Notes: generated by a model not told the origin, from the sequence alone. Positions 46,401 to 57,659 are shown, counted from the first letter of the stretch. The stretch is 60,000 bases of DNA from Mesostigma viride (GCA_009746045.1 RPFO01000175.1:1896898-1956897); one strand, 5' to 3'. Numbers and translations are program-made.

Positions 46401-47994
46401 AGCGTGCTGGACGTGCACACGTCAATATCCTCCCACCAAATGTAGTGCACTCTGTGTAATCCTGCGCAGGCGTGGTCTCAATTTAGGATGCCGAGGATGC
46501 CGAGGAGTGGCTAACCTCGGGAAAATAGTGTTCGGAACTTTGCGCTCATGCAGGACCAAAAAGGCTACGACATTATTTGGTCTCTAAACACACCACATTG
46601 CTGCATAAACACTGTCATCATACTTGATATATGGTGCAAACATTGCACTTCCCACAACCCAGTTTAATAACCATGCTTGCACTGGCCCGGATGCATGCCC
46701 ATTACGGCAGTTTATAGTGGTCAACTGGTACCAACCAACAAGGGAGCCCGGACGAACACCAATCTGTTTTCAGCAGAATGCAATTAACTCAGCATGTGCA
46801 ATCCCAAGGGCATATCATGATGAGTGTACATCGACACAAAAGCACCATCCGTGCCACTTACCGGACTTTCGCCCATGGCTCACGAGTCCCGTCAGCGTTT
46901 ACTTGCATGAAGACAGCGCGGACAAGGCAAAGTTCTTCTCGCTTTCGCTGCCCCTTGTTGTTGTCCATTAACACCATGATGGTGTCCCCAATGCGGACGA
47001 CACTCTGCCGCTTCTCACTGGAACTTGCTGCCAAGGCGGGAAGCTGCACCTCCTGTTGTTGAACTGTTGGATGGGTGTTGTAAAACTGGGTCTGATTGAA
47101 AGTCCACACACGCCGATCCTCATTCATCTCGTGTTCTAGTAACAGTTTCCCCGTGAACGACTCATTCTGCAGCAGAGCGGATAGCGTTGACTGTATGCTG
47201 ATGTAAGTGAACTTGACTGCCTCACGCAAAGGATCGCCCTCTGCCTCCGCTGGGACCCAATTCACAGTCAGTGCGTCCGCAAGGGGCAGGCCCTTCTCCA
47301 ATGACCGTCTCCTAGCCACGCCGAACTCCCCGTGGCTGGTCACACTGTATTGTGGGTGCTTCGCCAGTTCCTGAAACGCTTCGATGCACTTATCAGGAAG
47401 ACCAAACTCCGTGGCTATGCAGAAAAGCGAAGCCTGTGTAAAATCCGCGTTCCCAGACAACGGCTTAGACCATGCCCATGGGTTTCTTGATGCACGGCCG
47501 GCGCCGGCCTCAACATCACCAGCCGTTCCTCCCCCACCGTCTGTCGTAAGCCCCTCCTCCGCCATCGCCCCCCCTGCCCCACCGTCTGCCGTAAACTCCT
47601 CCTCCGCCATCGCCCCCCATTCCTCCTCCATTGAGTCATCAGGGCGCGGCTCAGCAGGCTCTACGCCTTCCATGCCCGCCGCATCGGGCTCCGGCGACCG
47701 TGTATCCACTTCAGCCACTTCAACAGCTTCGGCGGTCTTCAACAGCTGTTCACCTTGCGGGCATTCCTGGCGTGGCTCACCAAACAGCCTTCGCCGTTTG
47801 GCTCCGTCGTTCCCGCCGCTGGGAACGGACCAGGAGGCACCGACATTGGGGCGCGCGACGAGCGGTTGTGGACCGATATCGGGGAACGAGAAGGGATGTG
47901 CCTGACGACGAGAACGTTCAATGGCCTCACCTACGAACGACTTTTGGGGGGACTTGTAATATGCCTGAGATCGACGAGAAAACAGCCAGCTCAT
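43434..47994 (-). CDS. BAH-domain gene, four exons (gene D)
   Basis: Minus-strand exons: 47994-46862 (ATG start, donor GTAAGT), 46332-45682 (acceptor CTGCAG, donor GTGAGT), 45523-44336 (CTGCAG, GTGAGG), 44183-43434 (TGTGCAG, stop). The last two junctions are phase 0. At the first junction the reading VRFFYRARDCPGG needs seven G where six stand (46299-46304) before it meets the frame of the rest of exon 2. Exon 1 begins MSWLFSRRSQAYYKSPQK, has acidic repeats (EEEFTADGG) and ends with IGDTIMVLMDN ... CLVRAVFMQVNADG. With VRFFYRARD, VSEVFWTKHEQEISLLNYGG and a VFFMRRSYN segment this matches a BAH domain, a chromatin reader fold. Exon 3 has a GCPFCNVHHDDWAD zinc pair, PMDIFHNLTLGLCKQ and lysine repeats; PMD-FHN-LG-K resembles transposase-type proteins of large DNA transposons. 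Exon 4 has VFTKDMTLSSQWKATGKY and no known domain. Confidence 0.65.
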
Positions 47995-48129
47995 TTGCTT
48001 GTCAGGCTGACAATTCCGTGCGCATCGTTGCCATGCAGTGTCGGCCCATTAATATTGTATACACCTCCAGTTGCAACAAACGCCATGGACGTACAGCAAT
48101 TACAACACGAGGCTTATACCAATACCTAA

Positions 48130-48560
48130 CTAAACCGAAGGTGGTACACAACTGCCGCGGGAAGGAGGGGGTGGTACACAAATACCGTACAGGTGGTACA
48201 CAACTGCAGCCAGGTCGACAGCGGGTCGCTGCGTACCTGCCGTGGGAAAGAGGGGGGTGGTACACAAATACCGTACAGGTGGTACACAACTGCAGCCAGG
48301 ACAACAGCGAGTCGCTGCGTACCTGCCGTGGGAAGGAGGGGGTGGTACACAAATACCGTACAGGTGGTACACAACTGCAGCCAGGACAACAGCGAGTCGC
48401 TGCGTACCTGCCGTGGGAAGGAGGGGGTGGTACACAAATACCGTACAGGTGGTACACAACTGCAGCCAGCACAACAGCGAGTCGCTGCGTACCTGCCGTG
48501 GGAAGGAGGGGGGTGGTACACAACTGCCGCCAGTATAACAGCGGGTTGCCGCGTTATAGG
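48130..48560 (+). repeat. 86-bp minisatellite, copy c (about four to five units)
   Basis: Same unit and orientation as copy a; fills the 780-bp gap between the divergent starts of gene D (47994) and gene E (48775). Confidence 0.95.
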
Positions 48561-48774
48561 GTGACCTGACAGCGATGCCGCAAGAACGTGTACCGTGCGA
48601 TGTTTGGTTTGCCCCTGACCACTGGGGTTGTAGCCGTCGGATGGCTGCAACCACGTGTGTACGCGAAATTTGACAGTGCACCAGGAGTGCACGCGAAATT
48701 TGAAAGTGCGCCTTCACGTCTTCACCACGCGTAGGTGACTCCAGTTAACGTTTACGCGCAGCTCATCAGTTTCT

Positions 48775-50213
48775 ATGGCGCCCAAGCTCAAGAAGAAGGC
48801 CATGATGTCGCGGGAGGAGGAGGACATGGGCCGGCGGCGCAAGAAAAGCCGCCACTTGAGTTCCTCCGAATCCGAATCCGAATCCGATTCCTCTTCCTCG
48901 TCGTCCTCCGGCGAGGACGACGATATGGGCCCGGAGGCACCGGCCACCACCTCCTCCGGCAGGAACTTGCAAATCGCGGCCAACAGGGCGGAGGAGGGCC
49001 TCAGGCAGGAGGTGGCGGCCTTGAGACAAGACGTCGCCAGTCTCATGACGCGACTGGGCACCAAACTGCCCAAGAATTTCGTGGGTTGCACATTACGCAT
49101 TATATAGCTTTTTTGCTGAACTTTTTTGCTTTACACGATTCATTATTCCAGATTTCTAACTTCGCACTTTCTCTATCTTGCACATTGCACGTTTGCAGAA
49201 GACGACCCCAGCTTTTTCGGCCGCTGTCGAACACCTCTCCCGTCATTGCTTGTCCATTCGCGCTGATGTCGGGAAGGAGGTTCAGCTGGACCAGGAGCGG
49301 TCCGTTAGGGAGTCGGGAATGCGTGGCGCGATCGCCATGTTCTTCCAGGAAGCGGGCATCGTGAGAGGCCCCGCCGACTCGGTTCCTGCGGAGGATTACG
49401 TTCAAGTCCGGGCTGCGCTGATCAAGCGCCTGGCCAACCACCGGTCCAACTTGTACAAGTTTGGCCTGGTGCGTGTGTCCGACGATTACACGCCGTGGTT
49501 GGTGGGGACGGCCACCACCAATCGCATCAAGAAGTACGCAGACCTTCCAGCATGGCTGAAGGAGGACTTCTGCCGCGTGGTACTTTTGTACTATCTGAAG
49601 ATGTTGAACTTCACGGTGCAGGTAAGCAGCCTTATTCTCTTCTTATACCTGTTTCGTGGCATGCGCTTACTTTCTTTAACACATTGGTACATAGGCCTAT
49701 ACTGCATGTCACTCCATTTAGTTTTTGTATGCCAACAATGACTTATATTGTTTGTTCAATGCATGCACGGTTAAAATGAATGTACTTGCCGTGTGATCAT
49801 GACACCACAAGCAGGAGGTGCGGGACAAGCGGCCTGAGCTGTGGGAAGATTGGGAAGACATCGCCTCCAAGTGCTGGGACAAGAAGAAGGTGCGCGAGGC
49901 GGCTGAGGCCACGACCGTGATGCGGTCTGGGCCAAGGCGCGAGTGGGACGACGTGGACGAATGTTTCAAGGAGGTGGCGAGGACGCGTGCTTCCTACCGT
50001 CAGGTGCCAACGCGTGTCTTGTTTGACAACATAAACAACCCGTGGCCCTACTATGACGCAAGCACAAACTCGCACAACCGCACAAGCATCGGCGCCTCGA
50101 GCGCACCAAGCGAGCGCACATCAGAACCTGCCGAGGAGACCCCATCCATCGGCGCCGCGAGCGGGGATGTCACGCACTCGGCACCGGGCCAGCCCCAGTC
50201 AGCACCTTTGTAG
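48775..50213 (+). CDS. Gene E: hypothetical 375-residue protein, three exons
   Basis: Exons 48775-49080 (donor GTGGGT), 49199-49621 (acceptor TTTGCAG, donor GTAAGC) and 49815-50213 (acceptor AAGCAG); all junctions are phase 0 and total 376 codons including TAG. The N-terminus is basic (MAPKLKKKAMMSREEEDMGR), then an acidic serine run (SESESDSSS, GEDDD), then a coiled coil (EEGLRQEVAALRQDVASLMT). Exon 2 encodes an apparently globular region with FSAAVEHLSRHCLSIRADVG and DDYTPWLVGTATTNRIKKYA; exon 3 has RPELWEDWEDIASKCWDKKK and a Ser/Pro-rich tail. No family recognised. The layout suggests a nuclear protein. Complete, without lesions, and divergent to the BAH gene. Confidence 0.6.
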
Positions 50214-50333
50214 AAGACCCCACCCATCGGTGCCTCGAGCGAGTTTGTCACGCAATCCAATGGATGATAACAAAGCCAATAAATATTTAAGGATGTCATC
50301 AGCCGACTTGGTTATCTGATCATATATTGTGCT

Positions 50334-50388
50334 ACCATGGTCCGGATTCTCCCGATTTCTGGCCTGCGATGGTTGTCTCCTTGATGTC
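50334..50388 (+). repeat. 55-bp segment shared with element B
   Basis: GCTACCATGGTCCGGATTCT through GTCTCCTTGAT matches 32662-32716 with one mismatch. Confidence 0.85.
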
Positions 50389-50577
50389 TTGTGTTAGAGT
50401 TTCAATGTATTATAAATGCGACAAGGACATCGGCTGAAATGTGAGAATGAAGACATATTGGTTAACTAAACTTTGTTTTATGCTGAAATATGAAATAATA
50501 AACTCTTTTAGGCTCATTTCATGAAACTGAACATTGCACAAATTAAAACCAAATAAATAGAAGACATCTTAAGTTAC

Positions 50578-50898
50578 AACTCGTAATTTACCAACTCGTA
50601 AATTACCAACTCGTACATTACTACCTCGTACGTTAACACCTCGTATGTTACTACCTCGTAGATTACTACCTCGTACACTACTACCTCGTAAATTACTACC
50701 TCGTAGATTACTACCTCGTAGATTACTACCTCGTAAATTACTACCTCGTAAATTACTACCTCGTAAATTACTACCTCGTAAATTACTACCTCGTAGATTA
50801 CTACCTCGTAAATTACTACCTCGTAAATTACTACCTCGTAAATTACTACCTCGTAAATTACTACCTCGTAAATTACTACCTCGTAAATTACGACGTCG
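50578..50898 (-). repeat. Right subterminal 15-bp array of the giant element
   Basis: About 20 copies of TTACTACCTCGTAAA with single-base variants. It has the position and motif type expected for a CACTA subterminal region. Confidence 0.85.
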
Positions 50899-50985
50899 GG
50901 TCTTACCTCGGATCTAACTCGTAGCTTACGAGAAAGATCCGACCTCGTATGTAAACCGTAAGAGTAGTCTGTGCCGTAAATTACC

Positions 50986-51041
50986 ACCTCGTAATTTACG
51001 CCTCGGATCCTTTTTACTACCCTCGGACGAAAAGTATAGTG
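50986..51041 (-). repeat. Right 56-bp terminal inverted repeat of the giant element
   Basis: Ends CGAAAAGTATAGTG at 51041; perfect complement of 3956-4011. The following dinucleotide is TA. Confidence 0.8.
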
Positions 51042-51189
51042 TATCACCTTCTTGATGATGAATCTTCAGCCTTCCCGCCTTCACCTTCCCGCCTTCACAA
51101 GTCACAATGAACGCGCTTTTAGCTTTAGTGCACTATACACTAGCTAGCTCATCACGCAATTATTTGTTCCTACTACAGGTCGGCGCGCC

Positions 51190-51374
51190 GCAGTCTAGGC
51201 AAGCAAATGCACCCACCTCGTAAGCCAAAAATATGCCAAAAATACGCGAAAATACGCAAAAATGCGCAAAAATACGCGTTGCGTATGAAAGTACCCCATT
51301 TTCGTACGCGCCGCTTGCGTATCGCGCATAATACGCTAAATACGGCGTATAATACGGCGTATGAATCATCACTG
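51190..51374 (-). repeat. Right terminus of the outer inverted-repeat element
   Basis: TACGC/GTATAATACGGCG-rich sequence ending GCGTATGAATCATCACTG at 51374, then seven G. Pairs with 2940-3035. Confidence 0.55.
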
Positions 51375-51872
51375 GGGGGGGCCGGGACAAGAAAAAAGAC
51401 CACAACAATGTCACTACGCCGCCAAAGTAGTCAAACTGCACTAGCACGGGGCTGACATCAGCAACCGAGCTTAACTTAACATGTCAACCTGAGAATGTAA
51501 TGACACCTACCGTACCACAAAAACAACAACCAATCAAATACCCTTTCCGAAAGGTTCTAATTATCATTCAACAAACCGGTTCAACAAACCCGGCCCTGTC
51601 AAACTTTAAGCATAAGATTGTTTCGAGATTGTAGCACAATAGGGCCACTGCCCCTACTAACAATTCCAGGTCGCCAGCCATTAGCCAAATCCGGTTACAT
51701 CTGCCAAACCCGCCCGGTTCAGCCGACCATCCAGGCGGCTCCCGTGAGCGGCCTTATTCCCCGCCTCACTTCGAGAAACTCTTTTCAAAGAAATCCGATT
51801 TAATGGTGGTGCCGGTGCCCTTGAGGCACCTAGAGCAAGTGTTGCTTACATTCCACTCTTGCAGGAAGTACC
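51375..51872. other. Non-coding flank
   Basis: No supported gene. Confidence 0.4.
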
Positions 51873-51960
51873 CCAGAATGTATTAAAAGCCATATGCATG
51901 CCCCTTCTCCGGGATATGTGCTACATGTACTCCCAACGGAGTTATGTTACTAATTAATCA
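51873..51960 (+). repeat. Dispersed CTCCCAACGGAG repeat, copy 5
   Basis: GAATGTATTAAAAGCCATAT, then GGGATATGTGCTACATGTAC and TCCCAACGGAGTTATGTTAC. Confidence 0.75.
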
Positions 51961-52082
51961 ATTATGACACTTGAGCTCCCAAGAAAACCAGCATTTGATT
52001 GAAAACAATGAGTAGAGCCCCTGCCAAAGGCAGGTTTAAGTAGTCATCTCGTCTCCCTCGCATGCAGGAGCAAGAGCCCCCC
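51961..52082 (+). repeat. 122-bp direct repeat, first copy (second at 52564-52685)
   Basis: ATTATGACACTTGAGCTCCC to GCAAGAGCCCCCC is repeated, apparently identically, 603 bp downstream. The second copy is preceded by AGAGAAATCCG, as is sequence at 57652. Confidence 0.9.
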
Positions 52083-53025
52083 AAGGGTGGGATGGGTGGG
52101 AAGAAACAATTACGGGTCACAACCCGCCGACCATGCTTATCAAGCCTACCGTCAAAATGGAAAACGGCAAAACCAGAAATATCCTAACGCTGACAATTTA
52201 ATAATTCAGCCAGCCAGCTCATCTGTCACACGTCTGAGCTGTCAGGCCATGTGTACTCTTCGAATGCAACCCTGAACACACTACCCAACCAAGCAGCACA
52301 CCAATCAATTGGTGAGTGCTGGTTACATCAGATTTTATTACAGCTTTTTGACGCAACTTCCGTCAGCATTCAACACATGGCCGGCCGTTCAAACAAACGG
52401 CGCCTGACTTACAAAAGGCAAAGCTAGTTGCCAGTAGGATTCCCCGGTAAACAACAAGCCGTCCCCATTCGTCTAACAAGCCTTTCTGCATGTACAGCCA
52501 CAAGGTTGTGGCGGCCCTTTCTTTCCCGCATGCTGTTTAATAAACTATTTTCAGAGAAATCCGATTATGACACTTGAGCTCCCAAGAAAACCAGCATTTG
52601 ATTGAAAACAATGAGTAGAGCCCCTGCCAAAGGCAGGTTTAAGTAGTCATCTCGTCTCCCTCGCATGCAGGAGCAAGAGCCCCCCGATCCACCCCAGTCC
52701 CTGGCGCCATTACCCTCCTCCCCCGCACTGTCGCCGCTCAGGAAACAAAACTTGATAGGATCACTGTTGCCCCAATAACAGTGAACAAAGAAAAGGAGAA
52801 GACCCCCCCCCTCTTCCGAGCAGCCTCGAGGGTAGCCGCTTCCATAAAAGACCACAAAGTGGGGCGTGTCGCAACATCTCCTTCATGGCGACTCAGCCCG
52901 CACAAGGCTATAATAACCCCCTAAGGGGCCCGACAATAAAAGGTTAGCGAATCCGCGGAGCCGCCTCAGCAAAACATTATTCCGGATAAAAACCCAGAAA
53001 ATTCGCATTCCGACGCCACCAGGGT
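52083..53025. other. Non-coding stretch upstream of the R2-like LINE
   Basis: Contains the second copy of the 122-bp repeat (52564-52685) and AAACAATTACGGGTCACAAC (near 52105), which recurs at 57630. No supported gene; may include the LINE's 5' UTR from about 52690. Confidence 0.45.
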
Positions 53026-56000
53026 TTGAACCGCTACCTGCCGGGTGCTGAGCAGGAAGAGACGACAAGGCCAGACACTGCCACTGTCAGCCGAGACGCC
53101 TTTCCGATACTCGGTTCCTTTTGTGGGAATTTTGCAAATATATTTTCTGCAGCCGGCATCCTCTCGCGCGCCCAGATTGCTGCTCTCCCGGGTTGCTGGG
53201 AGGCCGGCTGGGACCCGCCCCCCCCTCATGTCCGGTCCCTTCTGGAGGGGGACGACCCCGAGTCGGGCTCCTGTGCCATCTGCCTTGAGCCCTTCCGGCC
53301 GGGGGATGGCTTGTGTCGCCTGCCCGCGTGCGGCCACACATTCCATCAAGCGTGCATCGCGCGCAGCTTGCTCCACTCCGTGCCGCGCTGCCCGTTGTGC
53401 CGGGCTGTTGTGCCGCCCCCTGGGACTGCGCTTCCTCTCGGCCCGCCCCCGGTCTCGCTGGGTCCCCTGCCGGGTCCCCACCGGGCCCCGGGGCCAGCTG
53501 CCTCCCCGACCCCTCGGCCGCCGCCCCGGCCTCGTTGCCGGGGCCTGGGGTGGTCGCGGGCGCGCTGGCGAGTCCCCCTGGGAGGGGCGCCGGCGTTCTC
53601 GATCCCCCTCCGCTGGGGGTCTCCCCGGTGGGCACTGCCTCCTCCGTGGCCCCGGCGGGCATGCCGGGCGCTGGTCGGGTCGTGGTGCGCGCGCCTGCCG
53701 GCCCGGCTGGGGAGACGCCGCAGGCCCCACGTCCTGCCTTTGCTGGCGCCGCTCCCCGCCACTCAGCGCCCGCCGACGGCCTTCACCGGTGTGCCGTGCT
53801 GCTTCCCACGGGGTCCCCGTGTGCTGGTGTGTTCCACAACCGTAACCTCCTCTGCCAGCACCTTCGCGCTGTGCACCCCGATCTCGGCGCGGCGGATCTG
53901 CAGGCCATGAGCTGTTACCGGTGCCCGGAAGCTCACTGCCAGCGGGTGTACTCCATTCACGGGCGCGCTCAGCACGCGCGCGCCTGTGTTGCTCAACGGC
54001 CCCTCAACCGGCCAGCAGTCCCGGCCCCCTCCCCCCCTCCCGCCTCGGCTCCCACCGGCTCCCAGCCCCCGCCGCCCGACTACTCGGCCAGTTGGCGTTG
54101 GCTTGACACGGTTCCCTGGGATGCATGCGCCATCAACCCGACGTCTACCCTGACCGACCTCCCCCACCGCGCGCGTAGCCTTTTCGCGCAATGTGCAATC
54201 GTTTCTCTCCGGCGCATGCACGCCGCTCCGGACGACCCGCTGGGCTTTAAACTGCACATGGTGACCCCCCGCCTGCTCCTCACCCCTCTCGGGCGTGGTG
54301 TGCGCGGCCTCCAGGGTGCGGTTATTGCCCGTTGCCGACGCTTTCTGCAGGGGGACTGGGAGGGGCTGTTTGGCGTGCCGCCCCCGCGCACGGCCCGGCT
54401 GTCGGGGGAGGTCAACTTCGAGCGGGTGGCCGCCGACGTCATCCGCCTCGTCCGCGAGGGGCAGCTCAGCCGGGCCATGACCCGCTTGGAAATGGCCAAG
54501 CTCGCCCCCGCCAATGCGGCTACCCTGGCGGCCTTGGAGGCTCTTCACCCTGCGGAGCCCGGATTCCAGCTGCCCGTGCCGGACCCCCTGCCGGCCCCCC
54601 TCCGGCTGGACCGCGACTGCTTCCTGGAGGTGATGCGTGCGGTCCCGCGGGCTTCCTCTACCGGGCCGTCGGGCTGGCGCTACGAGCACTTGGAGGTCCT
54701 GGTGGGGCATGGGGGCGAGGACATTCTCTTTGACACCCTCATTGACCTGGCGGCTGGTCGCGTTCCTCCCGCTGCGCGCGAGTGGTTAGCGGGCGCTCGC
54801 CTCCTCGCTCTGCTCAAGGGTGTCTTGCCCCCCCCGAGGGCAAGGTGCGCCCGATCGCCTGCGGTGAGGTGCTCCGCAAGCTCGTGGGCAAAGTGATCTG
54901 CCGCCAAAAGGCGCCCGAGCTCCGTGCCTTTTTCTGCCCGCCCCTCGCAGCGGGTGAGACCTCGGTGGCGGCCCAGCTGGGGGTGACGACTCCAGGCGGG
55001 GCGGATATCCTCATCCATTCGGTGCAGGCCTACCTCGAGGCCCACCCCACCCACGCTGTCGTCAAGGTCGACTGCCACAACGCGTTCAACAGTCTGTCCC
55101 GCGCCAGCATGTTTGCGGCCGTCATGGAGTCCTTCGAGGACTTGTACGCTTGGACAGCCGTGTGCTACGGCCAGCCCGGCCAACTGGTTCACATCATGGA
55201 GGACGGCACTCGCGGCGGCCTGCTGTCGCGGTCGGGCACCCAGCAAGGGGACCCCCTGGGACCCCTGTACTTTGCCGCCCCCCTCCAGGGTTGCCTCCAA
55301 GCGGTCCATGCTGCCCACCCGGCGGTCGCTATTCAGGCCTACTTGGATGATATCTACCTTCTGGGCCCTGTGCCGGACACCACCGCGGCTCTGCTGGCAC
55401 TGCAGACCGCGGTGGCCGACATCAACCTCCAGTTGACCCTGGCCAAGTGCGCGGTGTACTCGCCCCAAGGTGATTGCTCCGGCTTTCCGCCCCAGCTCTT
55501 GGGCCGGGACGAGCGCCTCCATGGGTTGGATGTCCTCGGCGTTCCGGTTGGCGACCCCGCGTTTGTCATCGATGCTCTGCGGGCCGCCCTCGAGGCACGC
55601 ACTGAGGTACTGCCCTTGATTGCGCGCCTTCATGATTCGCAGACCAAGGGTCTGCTTCTGTGGTTTTGCGCTCACCCTCGCGTCGTTCACTGGCTCCGGG
55701 GCGCTCTTCCGGCTCAGGTCCGGCTGGCCGCCGAGGGCCACGACGAACGCATCCAGTCGGCCTTGGCGCAGCTGGTCCCGGGCCCCGACCTCCCGCCACA
55801 TGCTATTCGCATTGCCTCCCTGCCTGCACGGATGGGTGGCTGCGGTCTGACTCGTGCCGCCCGGCTGGCCCCAGCAGCATTTTTGGGCTCCGTCGCTCAG
55901 TCGTGGGCGGAAAGCTGCCGGCTCCTGCCCCTTTTGGCAACGGCAGCGCCTGACCTCCTGGACCCCAGCAGCCCTTTGCCCTTCGTCACCGCCATCCAGG

Positions 56001-56992
56001 AGGCCTATGCTGAGATCCAGCAGGCCTGTTCTCCCGTCCGTGCCGCTCAGGCGGTACAGCGCCACCTCCCTCGCGGCACTCCCTCGGTCGCCTCCGTTCA
56101 ATCTCCCGCCGCATTCCCTGCTCGCGTCATCGATAAACACCAGAAAACCTACGCGGGTATTCTGCACACGGCTGATTGGATTGCTCTTTTCGCGGACCTC
56201 AACGCCCAGGGACGTGCGTGGCTGTTCTCGCTTTCCTTGCGGAGTGTGGGCTCGGCGTACCTTCGTGCTCTTCCCATGGCCCCCCCATTCGCCTTGGCTC
56301 CCAGCCACTACTCGGTGGCGCTCCGGCACCAGCTATTTGCCCCGCAGCCTCTTGTTCCGGCCGGGCGGCCTTGTGGTAGCTGTGGGCAGCCGCTGGATCC
56401 CACGGGGACTCACTACCTTGCCTGCATGGGGGGCCAACAGAATCAGAATTGGTATTTGTATTTGCACACTGTCCTCCTGACGGTGGTGCTCGCCATGATT
56501 CGGTCGGTTTTCCCCCACGCGAACATCCGGTCCGAGGATGCGGATGGCGCTGCCTTCTATTCCCCCAACCACCGGCCTGACATCGTGGTGCTGGACTTTG
56601 AGGGGGGTGGCCGGCATCTGCTTATTGACGTTTCGGTGGCGCGGCCCTTGGCTCTTAGCCACGTGGCTGGGGCCTCCCTCACGGCAGGTTACACGGCGGA
56701 CCGGGCGGAGCGGGCCAAGCTCCTGGCCTACGGCGACGTCGGGCACCATCGTGTGGTGCCCTTTGTCCTGGAGGAGTTTGGGGCCATGGGGCCCCTGACC
56801 TCCGCCTTCTTCAAGGAGTGTTGCCGGCTCCGGGAGGACCGGCTGGACCTGGAGGGCCAGCGGGCCCCATGGTCGGCGCGGACCTGGACGTCATATTGGC
56901 GTCAGCGCTTGTCGGTGGCGCTGACTCGGGCCATGGCTGACATCATGCTCCGCCGTACGCGGGCTGATTTTGCGGTGCAGCAGGGCTATTAG
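53026..56992 (+). CDS. RING-H2 / C2H2 / RT / restriction-like endonuclease polyprotein (two frame breaks)
   Basis: Region 1 (53026 to about 53415): a RING-H2 finger with CAICLE, CRLPACGHTFH and CPLCR, i.e. C3H2C3, the fold of ubiquitin ligases. The first in-frame ATG is not obvious. Region 2: Pro/Ala-rich linker, then Cys/His fingers (CAGVFHNRNLLCQHLRAVH and a second with C-x4-C), typical for R2 N-termini, then SSTGPSGWRYEHLEVL. Region 3: GKVRPIACGEVLRK, VVKVDCHNAFNSLSR (first catalytic Asp), GTQQGDPLGPLYFA, AYLDDIYLL (YLDD box at 55340-55351), and a C-terminal CGSCGQPL...THYLAC zinc motif followed by HRPDIVVLDFEG ... LIDVSVARP, the restriction-like nuclease core. Frame break 1 lies after the RING (a C5 run at 53416-53420 is one candidate); break 2 is at eight C (54828-54835). 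Each is repaired by one extra base. Confidence 0.8.
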
Positions 56993-57140
56993 GTTCCTCC
57001 CGTTAGGCGTTTCCATTGGTCTTATCGTAGTATAGAGCTTTGACATGGCTCTGTATATAGGTTTATAGCTGGGCGTTTGCTTTGGTTTGAGTGATTTCAC
57101 TCTGCTGTAAGTAATTATATTTTTAAAATATATTTTCTTC
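53026..57140 (+). mobile_element. R2-like non-LTR retrotransposon with RING finger
   Basis: One protein, zinc fingers then RT then a restriction-like endonuclease, is the layout of the R2/RLE group, which integrates by target-primed reverse transcription at specific sites. The 3' region after the stop at 56992 is short and ends in an AT-rich tail (TAAGTAATTATATTTTTAAA). Exact element borders are not defined. Confidence 0.8.
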
Positions 57141-57659
57141 CGGAACGCAAGAAATTAGCCGGCCGCGCGTCACCCTTATATCCCTCGCTGGCCCATAACA
57201 AAAAAGGGCCGCGCACCAAGCCGAAGGCAGCGCCATGCAGCGCCCTAGGCGGTGGGCCGCTGACTGACTACCAGCGCAGTCTCATGGAATCCAAATTAAT
57301 CTATTGACCTTCGCACAGTTTCCGCATCAGCTGCGGACTTCTTAGTCGACATGATTGGCTCCGCTGCTGGAATTACCAGCAGCCGGGGCGGGGCGCCCAG
57401 CCCACTTTCTATGACCACCGAGACGCTGCCCAGCAAGGTGCCAACCAGAACCACTTGGCACATTGGTAACGCGAAATTTCCGTTCCGTTCAAACCGCCCC
57501 TACCTGCCGTGAAGTCGCAAAGCCCGCGACTTCATAGCAGGCAAGGACGGGGTCTTTGCCTAATTTTCTTTAGCCCCGCCGCCATAGCAGCGAGGCCGCG
57601 CATACTGCTTCAGTGAGCACATTCAAAGAAACAATTACGGGTCACAACCCGCCGACCAG
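57141..57659. other. Non-coding stretch after the LINE
   Basis: No gene. AAACAATTACGGGTCACAAC near 57630 repeats the segment near 52105. Confidence 0.45.

Noticed and set aside
50578-50898. Regular 15-bp array as a possible CRISPR
   Set aside because: No spacers, too short a period, eukaryotic context; it fits a subterminal transposon array.
51125-51140. Second CACTATAC at 51129 as another CACTA end
   Set aside because: No partner end and no subterminal repeats next to it.
53015-53100. tRNA-like B-box (GGTTCAAACCC) on the minus strand at the start of the R2-like LINE
   Set aside because: No convincing A-box, acceptor stem or anticodon arm could be folded around it.
54680-56329. 550-codon minus-strand frame over the R2-like LINE
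   Set aside because: High GC lowers antisense stops; the plus strand carries all RT and nuclease motifs.
57375-57400. GCTGGAATTACC, as in 18S rRNA complement
   Set aside because: Only about 12 bases match and flanking bases do not continue as rRNA.
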